64,000 nt of DNA from an uncultured Clostridia bacterium (GTDB taxonomy: Bacteria > Bacillota > Clostridia > Christensenellales > Borkfalkiaceae): assembly GCA_934254825.1 (NCBI GenBank), contig CAKQMB010000014.1:1-64000 (forward strand), written 5' to 3'. A program made the translations under genes and the position numbers. Below are positions 40,278 to 49,919 of this stretch, one piece after another (the stretch's first letter is position 1; each line of letters begins with the position of its first letter). The notes under the pieces were generated by a model. That model was not told the origin of the DNA. It saw only the letters and a program-made list of their open reading frames with translations, and searched no databases.

Positions 40278-42410
40278 ATGTACGAAGAAATTGTAGAAAG
40301 CATCGAAAAAAGTTATTCGCCGAAAGAACAGGAGGTTTTAAGGAAAGCTTTTCTGTTCGCGCAGAAAGCTCACGAAGGGCAAAAACGCGCTTCCGGCGAG
40401 GAATATTTCACGCACCCCGTTGCGGTCGCGCAAATTCTCGTCGACCTCGGAATGGATTATTACACCGTTTCCGCGGCTTTTTTGCATGACGTGATCGAGG
40501 ATACGCCCGTTTCGGAAGGCGATATAAAGGAAGCTTTCGGAGACGAAATACTGGAACTTGTCGAGGGCGTTACGAAACTCGATAAAATCGAATTTAAATC
40601 GCACGAAGAAGAGCAAGCCGAGAATTTCAAGAAAATTTTCGTCTCCATGGCGAAAGACATAAGAGTTATCATTATCAAGCTTGCGGACAGACTTCACAAT
40701 ATGCGTTCGCTCAACTTCCTTTCCCAGGAACGTCAGCTTCGTATGGCGCGCGAAACTCTCGATATTTACGCGCCTATCGCGGGCAGGCTCGGTATTTCGC
40801 AGATAAAATGCGAACTCGAAGATTTATGTCTTAAATATCTCGATCCCGAAGCGTACGAATATCTTGCCGTTAATATCAACAGTCAGATAAGCGAGAGAAA
40901 GGAATTCGTTAATTTTGTCGTAAACGAAATCAAAAAAATACTCAAAGAGTCGAACATCGAGGGCGAAGTTTTCGGCAGAACCAAGCATTTTTACAGTATT
41001 TATAAAAAAATGAAGCGTCAGAACAAGACGCTCGATCAGATTTACGACCTAACCGCCGTGAGAATTATCGTCGACACGGTGGATCAGTGTTACGAACTTT
41101 TCGGAAAAATTCACCAGGAGTGGAAGCCGATCCCCGGCAGAATTAAGGATTATATCGCCACGCCGAAAGAGAATATGTACCAGAGTTTGCACACGACGGT
41201 CGTAACAAATATAGGTAAGATATTCGAAATTCAGATCCGAACCAAGGAAATGAACCGCACGGCGGAATTCGGTATCGCCGCGCACTGGAAATATAAGGAA
41301 AACAAAGAGAATACAGACGCTTTCGATAAAAGACTCAGCTGGATAAGGGAAGTCATGGAATGGCAGGGCGGACTTAACAACTCCACCGAATTCCTCGAAA
41401 GCTTAAAAGGCGATCTTTACAATAACGAAGTACTCGTGTTCACGCCGAAAGGCGAGGTTATAAGCCTTGTAAAGGACGCAACGCCTATCGATTACGCGTA
41501 TAAAATTCACACCGAAGTCGGCAACAAATGCGTGGGAGCGAAGGTAAACGGGAAAATGGTTCCCTTAAACACCACGTTGCAAGTCGGCGACGTTGTCGAG
41601 ATAGTCACTTCCAAGCTTTCGAAAGGTCCTTCGTGGGACTGGCTCAGGATTGCCAAATCTTCGGGAGCGAAAGCAAAAATCAAAGCCTTTTACAAAAAGG
41701 CAATGCAGGTCGATAACGAAAAACTCGGCAAATCGATGCTCGAAAGCGAGGCTAAAAACCGCGGTTATAATTTCGGCGATCTTCTAAACCCCGTAAGCTT
41801 CGAAAGGCTCAGTCAGAAACTTTCCGTTTCCACGCCCGAGGAAATGTACGCGGCTGTCGGTTGCAACGCGATCACGGTAAACAGCGTTCTTTTAAAGCTT
41901 ATCGATTTTCACAGAAAGGAAACTCCCACGCCCGAAAAGATCGCGGAAAGCAAAATCAAACGCAGCTCCGAGAACGTCGGCGGCGTAAAAATAAAGGGTA
42001 TGAGCGGACTTCTGGTTCGTTTTGCGGGCTGTTGCAACCCCGTTCCCGGCGACGATATCGTAGGTTTTGTTTCGAGGGGCAGAGGCGTGACCGTTCACAG
42101 GCGCGATTGCCCGAATATGAGAAACGAAGATCCCGGCAGACTTCTCGAAGCCGAGTGGATCGGAGATCAGGGGTCTTACAGCGTTTCGATAAGGGTTATC
42201 GGCGGAGAAGACGCGCCAATTCTCGTGTGCGTTTCCAATGCCTGTACCGAACTCGGACTTATGATCGTCTCCGTCAACGGTAGAATTGACGCGAAAAATC
42301 ATCAGTCGATAGTAGAGTTTACTATCAAACTCGGAAAGAAAGGCGACCTTGACTTACTTATAAACAAAGTAAACCAGAATTCCTGCATCACGGATATATT
42401 CAGAATATGA
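40278..42410 (+). CDS. rel: Bifunctional (p)ppGpp synthetase/hydrolase
   Basis: This 710-residue protein has an intact HD hydrolase motif (LHDVIEDT), the synthetase region YDLTAVRIIVD, a TGS domain (VFTPKGEVISLVKDATPIDYAY) and a C-terminal ACT-like domain. Conserved HD and synthetase residues suggest it both makes and degrades the starvation signal. Its stop overlaps the next ATG by 4 bases. Confidence 0.95.
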   Translation: MYEEIVESIEKSYSPKEQEVLRKAFLFAQKAHEGQKRASGEEYFTHPVAVAQILVDLGMDYYTVSAAFLHDVIEDTPVSEGDIKEAFGDEILELVEGVTKLDKIEFKSHEEEQAENFKKIFVSMAKDIRVIIIKLADRLHNMRSLNFLSQERQLRMARETLDIYAPIAGRLGISQIKCELEDLCLKYLDPEAYEYLAVNINSQISERKEFVNFVVNEIKKILKESNIEGEVFGRTKHFYSIYKKMKRQNKTLDQIYDLTAVRIIVDTVDQCYELFGKIHQEWKPIPGRIKDYIATPKENMYQSLHTTVVTNIGKIFEIQIRTKEMNRTAEFGIAAHWKYKENKENTDAFDKRLSWIREVMEWQGGLNNSTEFLESLKGDLYNNEVLVFTPKGEVISLVKDATPIDYAYKIHTEVGNKCVGAKVNGKMVPLNTTLQVGDVVEIVTSKLSKGPSWDWLRIAKSSGAKAKIKAFYKKAMQVDNEKLGKSMLESEAKNRGYNFGDLLNPVSFERLSQKLSVSTPEEMYAAVGCNAITVNSVLLKLIDFHRKETPTPEKIAESKIKRSSENVGGVKIKGMSGLLVRFAGCCNPVPGDDIVGFVSRGRGVTVHRRDCPNMRNEDPGRLLEAEWIGDQGSYSVSIRVIGGEDAPILVCVSNACTELGLMIVSVNGRIDAKNHQSIVEFTIKLGKKGDLDLLINKVNQNSCITDIFRI

Positions 42411-43033
42411 TAAAAATAATCAAAAAACCCGTCGAGCCGATTGACGCGAACGCCTATATCGTACTCGATACCGAAACTAAAAAATGCCTGATAATCGACT
42501 TCGGCGCGGACTTTTCACATTTGATGAGCCTTTGTAAGGACTTGAACGCGGAGGTCTGCGGCGCGATACTCACTCACGGACATTTCGATCACGCAATGAG
42601 CGGCTATCTCGCGAAAGGCTACGGAGTGAAAGTTTACGTTCCCGAGGGCGACGAAAAAATGCTTTACTCGGACGATAACCTGGCGAAGCGTTTCGGGATA
42701 ACGGACGCGCCTTTTTATCACGCCGACGAAGTTTTAAAAGAGGGTAAAACGGAAATAGGGGGAATACCGATTGAAGTTATTTCCACGCCCGGGCATACCG
42801 AAGGTTCGAGCTGTTTTATCATAGACGGCAAGCTCTTCACGGGCGACACTCTCTTTTTCGGATCTTACGGAAACACGAGTTTTCCGGGCGGGAGCTTTGA
42901 AAAGATAAAAAATTCGATACGGAACAAACTTTTCGGGCTTGACGGGGATTACGAAGTTTTTCCCGGTCACGGAGAAAACACCACGCTCGATTACGAAAGA
43001 AAACACAACTATATAAACTACGACAATTATTGA
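42407..43033 (+). CDS. Metallo-beta-lactamase-fold hydrolase (glyoxalase II-like)
   Basis: This 208-residue protein has the metal site THGHFDHAMSG, then TPGHTEGSSC, FTGDTLFFGSYGNTSFPGG and PGHGENTT. Such short members hydrolyse thioesters or related bonds; the real substrate is unknown. It is translationally coupled to rel and followed 12 bases later by hemZ, the usual clostridial order. Confidence 0.9.
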   Translation: MIKIIKKPVEPIDANAYIVLDTETKKCLIIDFGADFSHLMSLCKDLNAEVCGAILTHGHFDHAMSGYLAKGYGVKVYVPEGDEKMLYSDDNLAKRFGITDAPFYHADEVLKEGKTEIGGIPIEVISTPGHTEGSSCFIIDGKLFTGDTLFFGSYGNTSFPGGSFEKIKNSIRNKLFGLDGDYEVFPGHGENTTLDYERKHNYINYDNY

Positions 43034-43045
43034 TAAATAAAACCC

Positions 43046-44416
43046 ATGATAATCACCGATACGCCCTGGCTCGAAGCCGAATTTTTGGAGGAAAGCAAGT
43101 TTTTCTCGAACTTAACAGATAAAAACGTTATAACGCACTCCGCGAGAGAAGAGGGCGGTTTTTTCATAAACGAAATCACGATAGATAAAAAACCGTATTC
43201 GTTTGCGGACAGACACGCTTATAAAGACGAACTCGAACACAAGCGTTATTTCAGAAGGTTTGCAAAGCTTGCTTTATATCTCGCGTTGTCCGATTTCACG
43301 GGCGAAAAACTCGAATGGGGCGCGCTTACGGGCATACGCCCGGTAAAATTCGCGTATTCCGAGGGCGAAAACTGGCGTAAAATCATGGGCGAAGAAATGA
43401 AGGTTTCGCCCGAAAAACTCGATATGGTCGGCAGAATAATCGAGGAACAGAAAGGCATTTATTCGCTCGACGAAAACAACGCCGACTTTTTCGTAAGCAT
43501 TCCGTTCTGCCCGTCGAGATGCGCTTACTGTTCGTTTGTGTCAAACGAAATAGGCAGAGAAAAGCAAGTTCCCGAGTACGTTTCGGCATTATGCGAAGAA
43601 ATCGAGGCGACTAAGCCGTTTTTCGAAAAATATCGCTCGTTTTATGTCGGCGGAGGAACGCCGATCTCTCTTCCGATAAGAGAACTCGAACGCGTACTTA
43701 AAGCGATAGGCAATCCGAAAGTCGAATATACGGTGGAAGCGGGCAGACCCGATTGCATTACCGACGAAGTTCTCGCGATGCTAAAAGAATACGGCGTTAC
43801 GAGAATTTGCGTAAATCCGCAGACTTTCAACGATAAAACTCTGGCGGAAATCGGCAGAAAGCATACCGTAAAGGATATTTTCGACAAGTACGCTTTGGCG
43901 AGAAAATACGATTTCGATATCAATATGGACCTTATCGCGGGGCTTACGGGCGAGTCGTTCGAGGACTTCAAATACAGTATCGACGCCTGTTCGGAGCTTT
44001 CTCCCGACAATATCACGGTGCATACTTTGTCGCTTAAAAAGGGCAGCGTTTTAAAAGAAAAAACCGAGCGGCTCGACGCGGGCGAAATAAAGAACATGAT
44101 CGATTACTCAGCCTATAAGTTGATTAACGAGGGTTTTTCGCCTTATTATATGTATCGTCAGAAGTATATGGCGGGCAATCTCGAAAACACGGGTTACACC
44201 AAAAAAGGCAAAGCATGCGTTTATAATATCGACGTTATGGAAGAGATTTCGTCCAATCCCGCATGCGGAGCGAACGGCGTTTCAAAAAGACTTTTCGCCC
44301 GCGAGGACAGGATAGAAAGATACGGCGCGCCCAAGGATATAAAAACGTATATAGGCAAAATCGATAAAATTATTTCCGACAAGCGCGAATTTTTCACGGC
44401 GGACGAAAAAAAGTAA
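43046..44416 (+). CDS. hemZ: Radical SAM coproporphyrinogen dehydrogenase-like protein HemZ
   Basis: This 456-residue protein has the radical SAM cluster motif CPSRCAYCSF at ~152, GGGTPISL and PQTFNDKTLAEIGRKH. An N-terminal ~150-residue extension is typical of HemZ. It is named for oxygen-independent coproporphyrinogen oxidation, but no other haem gene is near, and its function in Clostridia is uncertain. Confidence 0.9.
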   Translation: MIITDTPWLEAEFLEESKFFSNLTDKNVITHSAREEGGFFINEITIDKKPYSFADRHAYKDELEHKRYFRRFAKLALYLALSDFTGEKLEWGALTGIRPVKFAYSEGENWRKIMGEEMKVSPEKLDMVGRIIEEQKGIYSLDENNADFFVSIPFCPSRCAYCSFVSNEIGREKQVPEYVSALCEEIEATKPFFEKYRSFYVGGGTPISLPIRELERVLKAIGNPKVEYTVEAGRPDCITDEVLAMLKEYGVTRICVNPQTFNDKTLAEIGRKHTVKDIFDKYALARKYDFDINMDLIAGLTGESFEDFKYSIDACSELSPDNITVHTLSLKKGSVLKEKTERLDAGEIKNMIDYSAYKLINEGFSPYYMYRQKYMAGNLENTGYTKKGKACVYNIDVMEEISSNPACGANGVSKRLFAREDRIERYGAPKDIKTYIGKIDKIISDKREFFTADEKK

Positions 44417-44457
44417 AAACGCGCGAAAAAATTTCAAACAAACGATATAAAAATTAC

Positions 44458-44487
44458 GCAATCGCATTAAAACGATTGCTTTTTTTT
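44458..44487 (+). terminator. Terminator of the rel-hemZ operon
   Basis: GCAATCG (44458-44464) pairs with CGATTGC (44473-44479) and is followed by eight T. Confidence 0.85.
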
Positions 44488-44504
44488 ATTATATGTGGTA
44501 ATAT
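44476..44504 (+). promoter_or_regulatory. Probable promoter of rpsO
   Basis: TTGCTT (44476-44481), a 17-base spacer and TAATAT (44499-44504). It overlaps the preceding terminator. A CGCTTC / GAAGCG hairpin (44549-44565) lies in the leader just before the ribosome site and could serve S15 autoregulation. Confidence 0.5.
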
Positions 44505-44593
44505 ATCCGTAGTTGCTCGTTGCGCAGTACGGCGAATACTCGACGCCGCGCTTCGCTTTGAAGCGAAAATTTCCATTCAGGAGGATAAACAAC

Positions 44594-44857
44594 ATGGAAA
44601 AAGAAAGAAAATCGGAAATCATCAACACTTACAAAAGACATGACGGAGACACGGGTTCCGCAGAAGTTCAGATCGCTCTTTTAACCGAGAGAATCAACCA
44701 CCTCAACGAACACCTTAAACTTAACAACAACGATAAGCATTCTCGTCGCGGACTTTTGAAAATGGTTGGTCGCAGAAAGGGTATGCTCGACTATCTTAAA
44801 TCCGTAGATATCGAGAAGTACAGAGAAATCATCGCTAAACTCGGACTCAGAAAGTAA
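44594..44857 (+). CDS. rpsO: 30S ribosomal protein S15
   Basis: This 87-residue protein has the S15 signature DTGSAEVQIALLTERINHLN and HSRRGLLKMVGRRKGMLDYL. It binds 16S rRNA early in small-subunit assembly. The frame is open upstream to 44513, but CAGGAGG at 44578-44584 and the family N-terminus fix the start at 44594. Confidence 0.97.
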   Translation: MEKERKSEIINTYKRHDGDTGSAEVQIALLTERINHLNEHLKLNNNDKHSRRGLLKMVGRRKGMLDYLKSVDIEKYREIIAKLGLRK

Positions 44858-44864
44858 AAATTCG

Positions 44865-44889
44865 GGGAGTATTTTATACTCCCTTTTTT
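44865..44889 (+). terminator. Terminator of rpsO
   Basis: GGGAGTAT and ATACTCCC pair around TTT and are followed by six T. Confidence 0.88.
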
Positions 44890-44966
44890 GCTATATAAAG
44901 CCTGTTTACAGGCGGTTCCGTCTTTAAAAAAGCTTTATATTTCGTTTTCGAAAACCGAAAATCTGC

Positions 44967-45126
44967 CCGCGAAAAAAGGCGTTCGCCTTTTTTCGCGGAA
45001 TCCGATTAAAACGTATTAAGAACGTATTAAGAACGTAAAATCCGCTTGCGGCGTTCGCCTGTCCGAAAATTTTTCGGAAGAACGCCCGGCGTTTCTAAAA
45101 CAGTGCGAAAGAAAAGTTGCGCACTG
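44967..45126 (+). promoter_or_regulatory. Structured pnp leader region
   Basis: A perfect 15 bp stem CCGCGAAAAAAGGCG / CGCCTTTTTTCGCGG with a TT loop lies at 44967-44998. It is followed by TCCGAAAA/TTTTCGGA (near 45062-45079) and CAGTGCG / CGCACTG (45101-45126). Long leader stems before pnp are known targets of RNase III and PNPase autocontrol in other bacteria; here this is inference. Confidence 0.5.
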
Positions 45127-45154
45127 CCGTAAATCAGAGAAAAAGGAGAACAAA

Positions 45155-47257
45155 ATGTTAGAAAACCACAAACAATTCAAAACTTTGGTCGGCGGACGCG
45201 AAGTTACGGTTGACGTAGGAAAGTACGCTCAGCAGGCTAACGGTTCGTGTATCGTCAAATGCGGAGAAACTATGGTAATGGTAAACGTTACCATGGCTCC
45301 GGAACCGAGAGCGGGAATGGATTTCTTCCCGTTGTCCGTTGACTACGAAGAAAAAATGTATTCCGTCGGTAAGATCCCCGGCGGTTTCAAAAAGAGAGAG
45401 GGCAGAGCGAGCGATAAAGCTATTCTCGTTTCGAGACTTATCGACAGACCTATAAGACCTCTTTTCCCCAAGGGACTTTTCAATGACGTAACCGTCGTCG
45501 CAACGGCTCTTTCGGTCGATCCCGATATCGCTCCCGAACCGCTTGCAATGCTCGGCAGCTCCATTGCGCTCAGCATTTCGGATATTCCGTGGGCAGGACC
45601 TACGGGTTCGGTCGTCGTAGGAATCGTAGACGGCGAATTCGTTATCAACCCCACCGTCGCTCAGAAAGAAAAAAGCACGCTTGCCCTTAACCTTTCGGGA
45701 ACGAAGGACGCGATTATGATGGTTGAAGCGGGCGCGAAAGAAATCGACGACGAAGCAATGGTCGGAGCTATTCTTTTCGGTCACGAAGAAATCAAAAAGC
45801 AGTGCGCGTTCATCGAAGGCATAGTTGCGGAATGCGGCAAGAAGAAGCTCGAAATGGAGCTTTACCATGTTCCCGAAGATCTCGATAACGCAGTCCGCGC
45901 TTACGCGAGCGAAAAACTCGATTACGCTCTGGACACGTTCGACAGATTTGAAAGACAGGCTCGTCAGGACGAGGTAGAGAAAGACTGTCTCGAACATTTC
46001 GCGGAAGAATTCCCCGATATGGCGAGAGAAATCAAAGACTCTCTTTATTATATAACCAAGGAAAAGGTAAGAGCGAAGATCACCAACTCGGGCGTAAGAC
46101 CGGACGGCAGATCGCTTACCGAAATCAGACCTATCTGGTGCGAACACGGAATACTTCCGAGAGTTCACGGCAGCGCGGTGTTCACGAGAGGTATGACGCA
46201 GGTTATGACCACTTGTACTTTGGGAACTATTTCCGAAGTTCAGAAACTCGAAGGTCTCGACAACGAAGAATACAAGAGATATATTCATCATTACAATATG
46301 CCCGGTTACGCTTCGGGCGAAGCTAAGCCGTTAAGAAGCCCCGGCAGACGTGAAATCGGTCACGGAGCTTTGGCTGAAAGAGCGCTCGAACCCGTTATTC
46401 CGTCCGAGGACGAATTCCCGTACGCGATAAGACTTGTTTCCGAAGTTCTTTCGTCCAACGGTTCTACTTCGCAGGCTTCCGTTTGCGGCTCCACGCTTGC
46501 TCTTATGGACGCGGGCGTTCCGATCAAACGTCCCGTAGCGGGTATCGCGATGGGGCTTATCAAGGATACCGAAAGCGGAAAAATCTCCGTTCTTTCCGAT
46601 ATTCAGGGCTTAGAGGACTTCCTCGGCGATATGGACTTCAAGGTCGCGGGTACCGTAAACGGTATCACGGCTATCCAGATGGATATCAAGATTAAAGGCA
46701 TAAGCGAAGAGATTTTGAGAAAGGCTATCAAGCAGGCTAACGAGGGCAGACATTTCATTCTCGGCAAAATGCTCGATTGCATTCCCGCTCCCAATCCCGA
46801 ACTTTCCAAATACGCGCCCAAGATTATCTCGTTCAACATTTCCACGGATAAGATCAAGGACGTTATCGGAAGCGGCGGAAAGACGATCAACAAGATTATC
46901 GACGAGACGGGCGTTAAGATCGACATCGACGATAACGGTAAGGTTTGCATAGCGACTTACGGCGAAGATCTTTCCATGGCTGAAAAGGCAAAGGCAATGG
47001 TTATGAGCATTGCGAGAGACCCCGAGGTCGGCGATATGTTCATTTCCACCGTTGTCAGAATTCTTCCGAAAGTCGGCGCGTTCTGCGAACTTGCTCCCGG
47101 AAAGGACGGAATGATTCATATTTCCAAGATGAGCGATAAGAGAATTAACTCCGTTGACGAAGTTCTTGCAATCGGCGATACCGTAAAGGTTGAAATCATC
47201 AAGATCGGCGAAAAGGGTATCGACCTTAAACTTCTTGAAAAAATAGTTCAGGAATAA
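45155..47257 (+). CDS. pnp: Polyribonucleotide nucleotidyltransferase (PNPase)
   Basis: This 700-residue enzyme has two RNase PH domains (KREGRASDKAILVSRLIDRP; SNGSTSQASVCGSTLALMDA in the second core), a KH domain (IGSGGKTINKIIDETG) and an S1 domain (VVRILPKVGAFCELAPGKDG). It degrades RNA 3' to 5' by phosphorolysis in the degradosome. AAAGGAG precedes the ATG. It follows rpsO, as in most bacteria. Confidence 0.97.
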   Translation: MLENHKQFKTLVGGREVTVDVGKYAQQANGSCIVKCGETMVMVNVTMAPEPRAGMDFFPLSVDYEEKMYSVGKIPGGFKKREGRASDKAILVSRLIDRPIRPLFPKGLFNDVTVVATALSVDPDIAPEPLAMLGSSIALSISDIPWAGPTGSVVVGIVDGEFVINPTVAQKEKSTLALNLSGTKDAIMMVEAGAKEIDDEAMVGAILFGHEEIKKQCAFIEGIVAECGKKKLEMELYHVPEDLDNAVRAYASEKLDYALDTFDRFERQARQDEVEKDCLEHFAEEFPDMAREIKDSLYYITKEKVRAKITNSGVRPDGRSLTEIRPIWCEHGILPRVHGSAVFTRGMTQVMTTCTLGTISEVQKLEGLDNEEYKRYIHHYNMPGYASGEAKPLRSPGRREIGHGALAERALEPVIPSEDEFPYAIRLVSEVLSSNGSTSQASVCGSTLALMDAGVPIKRPVAGIAMGLIKDTESGKISVLSDIQGLEDFLGDMDFKVAGTVNGITAIQMDIKIKGISEEILRKAIKQANEGRHFILGKMLDCIPAPNPELSKYAPKIISFNISTDKIKDVIGSGGKTINKIIDETGVKIDIDDNGKVCIATYGEDLSMAEKAKAMVMSIARDPEVGDMFISTVVRILPKVGAFCELAPGKDGMIHISKMSDKRINSVDEVLAIGDTVKVEIIKIGEKGIDLKLLEKIVQE

Positions 47258-47268
47258 AATTAACAAGA

Positions 47269-47318
47269 GTCGTCATAGCTTTCTGCGGCATTGCCAAAGC
47301 TTGTTATGACGACTTTTT
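47269..47318 (+). terminator. Terminator of pnp
   Basis: GTCGTCATA (47269-47277) pairs with TATGACGAC (47305-47313), with further pairing inside, and is followed by five T. Confidence 0.82.
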
Positions 47319-47325
47319 ATCCTTA

Positions 47326-47601
47326 GCCGAGCGAGAATCGAACTGCATCAAGCCTTAAAGCCGTCTTTTTTGCCTGTTGCGGCAAATCTTTGCTTGAAGT
47401 ACGTCGAGTACGTCTGCGCAAACCTTCGTCACAACCGCCTAAAAAATACGGCTTTAAGGTGCTACGCATTTTAACGGCGATAAATTTAGGAAAATCAAGG
47501 CAAACGAACGCAATAATACTTGCCGTATTATAAGTGAGTTTAACACCGATTTTACAAATTTTGCGCCGTAAAAACTTAATGCGGTTCGACTCCCGCTCGG
47601 C
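47326..47601. mobile_element. MITE-like element, copy 2
   Basis: This copy is 276 bp, the same length as copy 1 (3819-4094), with the same order and about 23 substitutions. Its terminal repeats are imperfect (AGCCGAGCGAGAATCGAAC against AGCCGAGCGGGAGTCGAAC). TA precedes it (47324-47325) but TG follows, so the target duplication has decayed or was cut by the next element. It lies directly after the pnp terminator. Confidence 0.78.
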
Positions 47602-47875
47602 TGTCATCCAAAAACAAAACGAACCTTGCCAAAACGCCGCAATTTCCGCGCTTTTTGGCAAATACTCACTTGAAGTACGGGAAGTACGTCGGCGTTCGTC
47701 TTTGCCAAAAATCATCGAAAATATCAGCGTTTTGGTCGCGTGCGAGTTTGACGACGAATTTTTGGCGGATATAATGTCTATTTGTATGTTATACTTAATT
47801 AAAAGTATGTTCGCGAACCTTGTTTCGATTTAAAATACGTCGTCAAACCAAGGTTTGTTCTGTTTTTGTCTGACA
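47602..47875. mobile_element. Related inverted-repeat element, copy 3 (diverged family)
   Basis: This 274 bp stretch is bounded by inverted TGTCA..CAAAAACARAACRAACCTTG ends (47602-47628 and 47850-47875). It abuts copy 2 exactly. Its inner sequence shares a core with copies 1 and 2: GGCAAAT, then CTTGAAGTACG, then GTACGTC and GCG in the same order and spacing. No credible gene is inside. The rest of the gap to uppP (47876-48015) holds nothing recognisable. Confidence 0.65.
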
Positions 47876-48015
47876 TATTATTAAATTATTCAGGCTTTGT
47901 TTTTGTTCTGTATATTCGCTTTGTAAAGGCGTTGCTTTTATATGGAAACAAATTGTAAAAGTCGGTCTATAAGTCGATTATCACAACATATGATAGCGTA
48001 AGGCAGGGTAAAAAA

Positions 48016-48912
48016 ATGAGCTTTATCGACGTTGTTCTGATAGTAATAATCGGAATAATCGAAGGTGTAACGGAATGGCTCCCCGTATCGAGTACGGGGC
48101 ATATGATGATCTTCGAACATTTCTTTTCGGGCGCGTTCTCGGAAGGGTTTTTCACGCTCGGGTTTAAGGATATGTTCGATTACCTTATCCAGCTCGGCGC
48201 GATAATGGCGGTCGTCGTATACTTTTGGAAACGCGTTTTTCCGTTCGGTTTGCAGAAAACGGAAGCGTTAAACGAAAACGGCGAAACAATCGAAAAAAGA
48301 AAAATCGTTTCGAAAAAAGACGTCTGGATAACCTGGTCGAAAGTTCTGGTCGCGTGTATTCCCGCCGTCGTCGCGCTCGTCGTCGACAAATTGTTCGACA
48401 ACCTCGGCGAAACGGAGAAAATCATAGTCGTCGGTTCGACGCTTGTTTTTTACGGCATTGCGTTCATAATCGTCGAACGTATCCGCAAAAACAAAACGCC
48501 GAAGGTTAATTCCGTCGGCGAGATTTCCTATCTCAACGCATTTCTGATCGGCTGTTTTCAGGTTCTTGCGGCAGTCCCCGGAACGTCGCGCTCGGGCATT
48601 ACGATAATAGGCGCACTGATCTTGGGTCTTTCGAGAACCGCGGCGGCGGAATTTACGTTTTTCCTCGCGATCCCGACGATGATAGGCGCAAGCGCATATA
48701 AAATATTGAAATTTGCGGCGAAAGGCATTGAAATAACGGCTCCGCAGATTTCCGCGCTTATTCTCGGAATGATCGTTGCGTTCGTTGTTTCGATGTTCGT
48801 GATAAAATTCCTTATGAACTTCGTAAAAAATCACGATTTCGAGCTTTTCGGGTGGTACAGGATAGTTCTCGGCGTACTCGTCGTTATTTTGTGCCTTTGC
48901 ATACCCGTATAA
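48016..48912 (+). CDS. uppP: Undecaprenyl-diphosphatase UppP (BacA family)
   Basis: This 298-residue membrane protein has both family motifs, EGVTEWLPVSSTGHM near the N-terminus and AAVPGTSRSGITIIGAL in the second half, with about seven to eight helices. It removes a phosphate from undecaprenyl diphosphate to recycle the lipid carrier of peptidoglycan synthesis, and members can raise bacitracin resistance. GCAGGG precedes the ATG. Confidence 0.95.
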   Translation: MSFIDVVLIVIIGIIEGVTEWLPVSSTGHMMIFEHFFSGAFSEGFFTLGFKDMFDYLIQLGAIMAVVVYFWKRVFPFGLQKTEALNENGETIEKRKIVSKKDVWITWSKVLVACIPAVVALVVDKLFDNLGETEKIIVVGSTLVFYGIAFIIVERIRKNKTPKVNSVGEISYLNAFLIGCFQVLAAVPGTSRSGITIIGALILGLSRTAAAEFTFFLAIPTMIGASAYKILKFAAKGIEITAPQISALILGMIVAFVVSMFVIKFLMNFVKNHDFELFGWYRIVLGVLVVILCLCIPV

Positions 48913-48959
48913 AATACTCGTCGGTATAATCGGCGTGAAATCGCCGCTAAAAAAAGATT

Positions 48960-49787
48960 ATGGATAAAAAAATACTTACCGTGCAGGATATTTCCTGCGT
49001 AGGGCAATGTTCGCTTACCGTAGCGATGCCGATAATTTCCGCTTGCGGAATAGAAACGTGCATTTTGCCGTCCGCCGTGCTTTCCACTCATACTGGCGGT
49101 TTCACGGGTTACACATTCAGAGATTTAACGGACGATATGCCGCTTATCGCCAAGCACTGGCTTAAAGAGGGTATATCTTTCGACGCGTTATATACGGGCT
49201 ATCTCGGAAGCGAAAAACAGATAGATTATGTTAAGGATATACAAAAATCTTTAATAAAGAAAGGTGGAATAACGATTGTCGATCCCGCCTGCGCGGACAA
49301 CGGCAAGCTTTATTACGGTTTCGACGAAAATTTCGTTAAGAAAATGGCTTCATTAATTGCCGTGGCGGACGTGGCTTTGCCTAATATCACCGAAGCGTCC
49401 ATGCTTACGGGCGAGGAGTACAAAACGATTTACGACGAAAACTATATCGAACGCCTGACAGATAAAATTCTCGCGCTCGGCGCAAAGTCGATTGTTCTTA
49501 CGGGCGTAAGTTACGACGAAAATTCCACTGGGGTTTACGTCAAGACCCGCGACGGCGAAAGGTATTACTATAAACACGAGAAAATTTCGGGCGGTTTCCA
49601 CGGTACGGGCGACGTTTACGCTTCGGCGTTTTCGGGGATGCTTTTAAACGGAAAAACGATTTATAAATCTGCCGAAATCGCCGCCGATTTCACTCTTTCG
49701 GCGATAAAAAACACCGTAGGCGATCCGACTCACCGTTACGGCGTGAAATTCGAAAAAGAACTCGGGTTTTTAACAAAACAAGTCTGA
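48960..49787 (+). CDS. pdxY: Pyridoxal/pyridoxamine kinase (PfkB-like)
   Basis: This 275-residue kinase begins KKILTVQDISCVGQCSLTVA, the pyridoxamine kinase N-terminus, with DPACADNGKLY, LPNITEASMLTG and the anion-hole region GGFHGTGDVYASAFSG. It phosphorylates vitamin B6 vitamers for cofactor salvage. No ribosome site is obvious before the ATG at 48960. Confidence 0.88.
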   Translation: MDKKILTVQDISCVGQCSLTVAMPIISACGIETCILPSAVLSTHTGGFTGYTFRDLTDDMPLIAKHWLKEGISFDALYTGYLGSEKQIDYVKDIQKSLIKKGGITIVDPACADNGKLYYGFDENFVKKMASLIAVADVALPNITEASMLTGEEYKTIYDENYIERLTDKILALGAKSIVLTGVSYDENSTGVYVKTRDGERYYYKHEKISGGFHGTGDVYASAFSGMLLNGKTIYKSAEIAADFTLSAIKNTVGDPTHRYGVKFEKELGFLTKQV

Positions 49788-49919
49788 AATCCGCGATATA
49801 AAAAATCAGCGATATAAAATAACTCTTATTTTTAACGCGATACAAAAAGTCAACATTAAAAAGTACGATACGGAAAATCGTTTACATAACATACATAACA
49901 AATTTTCGGTGTGTTTCAA

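Noticed and set aside
45158..46291. 377-codon minus-strand frame opposite pnp
   Set aside because: It lies fully inside pnp in the antisense frame, with no family resemblance.
47534..47833. 99-codon plus-strand frame spanning MITE copies 2 and 3
   Set aside because: It crosses the junction of two non-coding elements and lacks a start signal.
47957..47982. Similarity of GTCGGTCTATAAGTCGATTA to the 3' end of ppa (15090-15112)
   Set aside because: Only about 24 bases match, with no extended homology. It may be chance or a tiny remnant and supports no feature.
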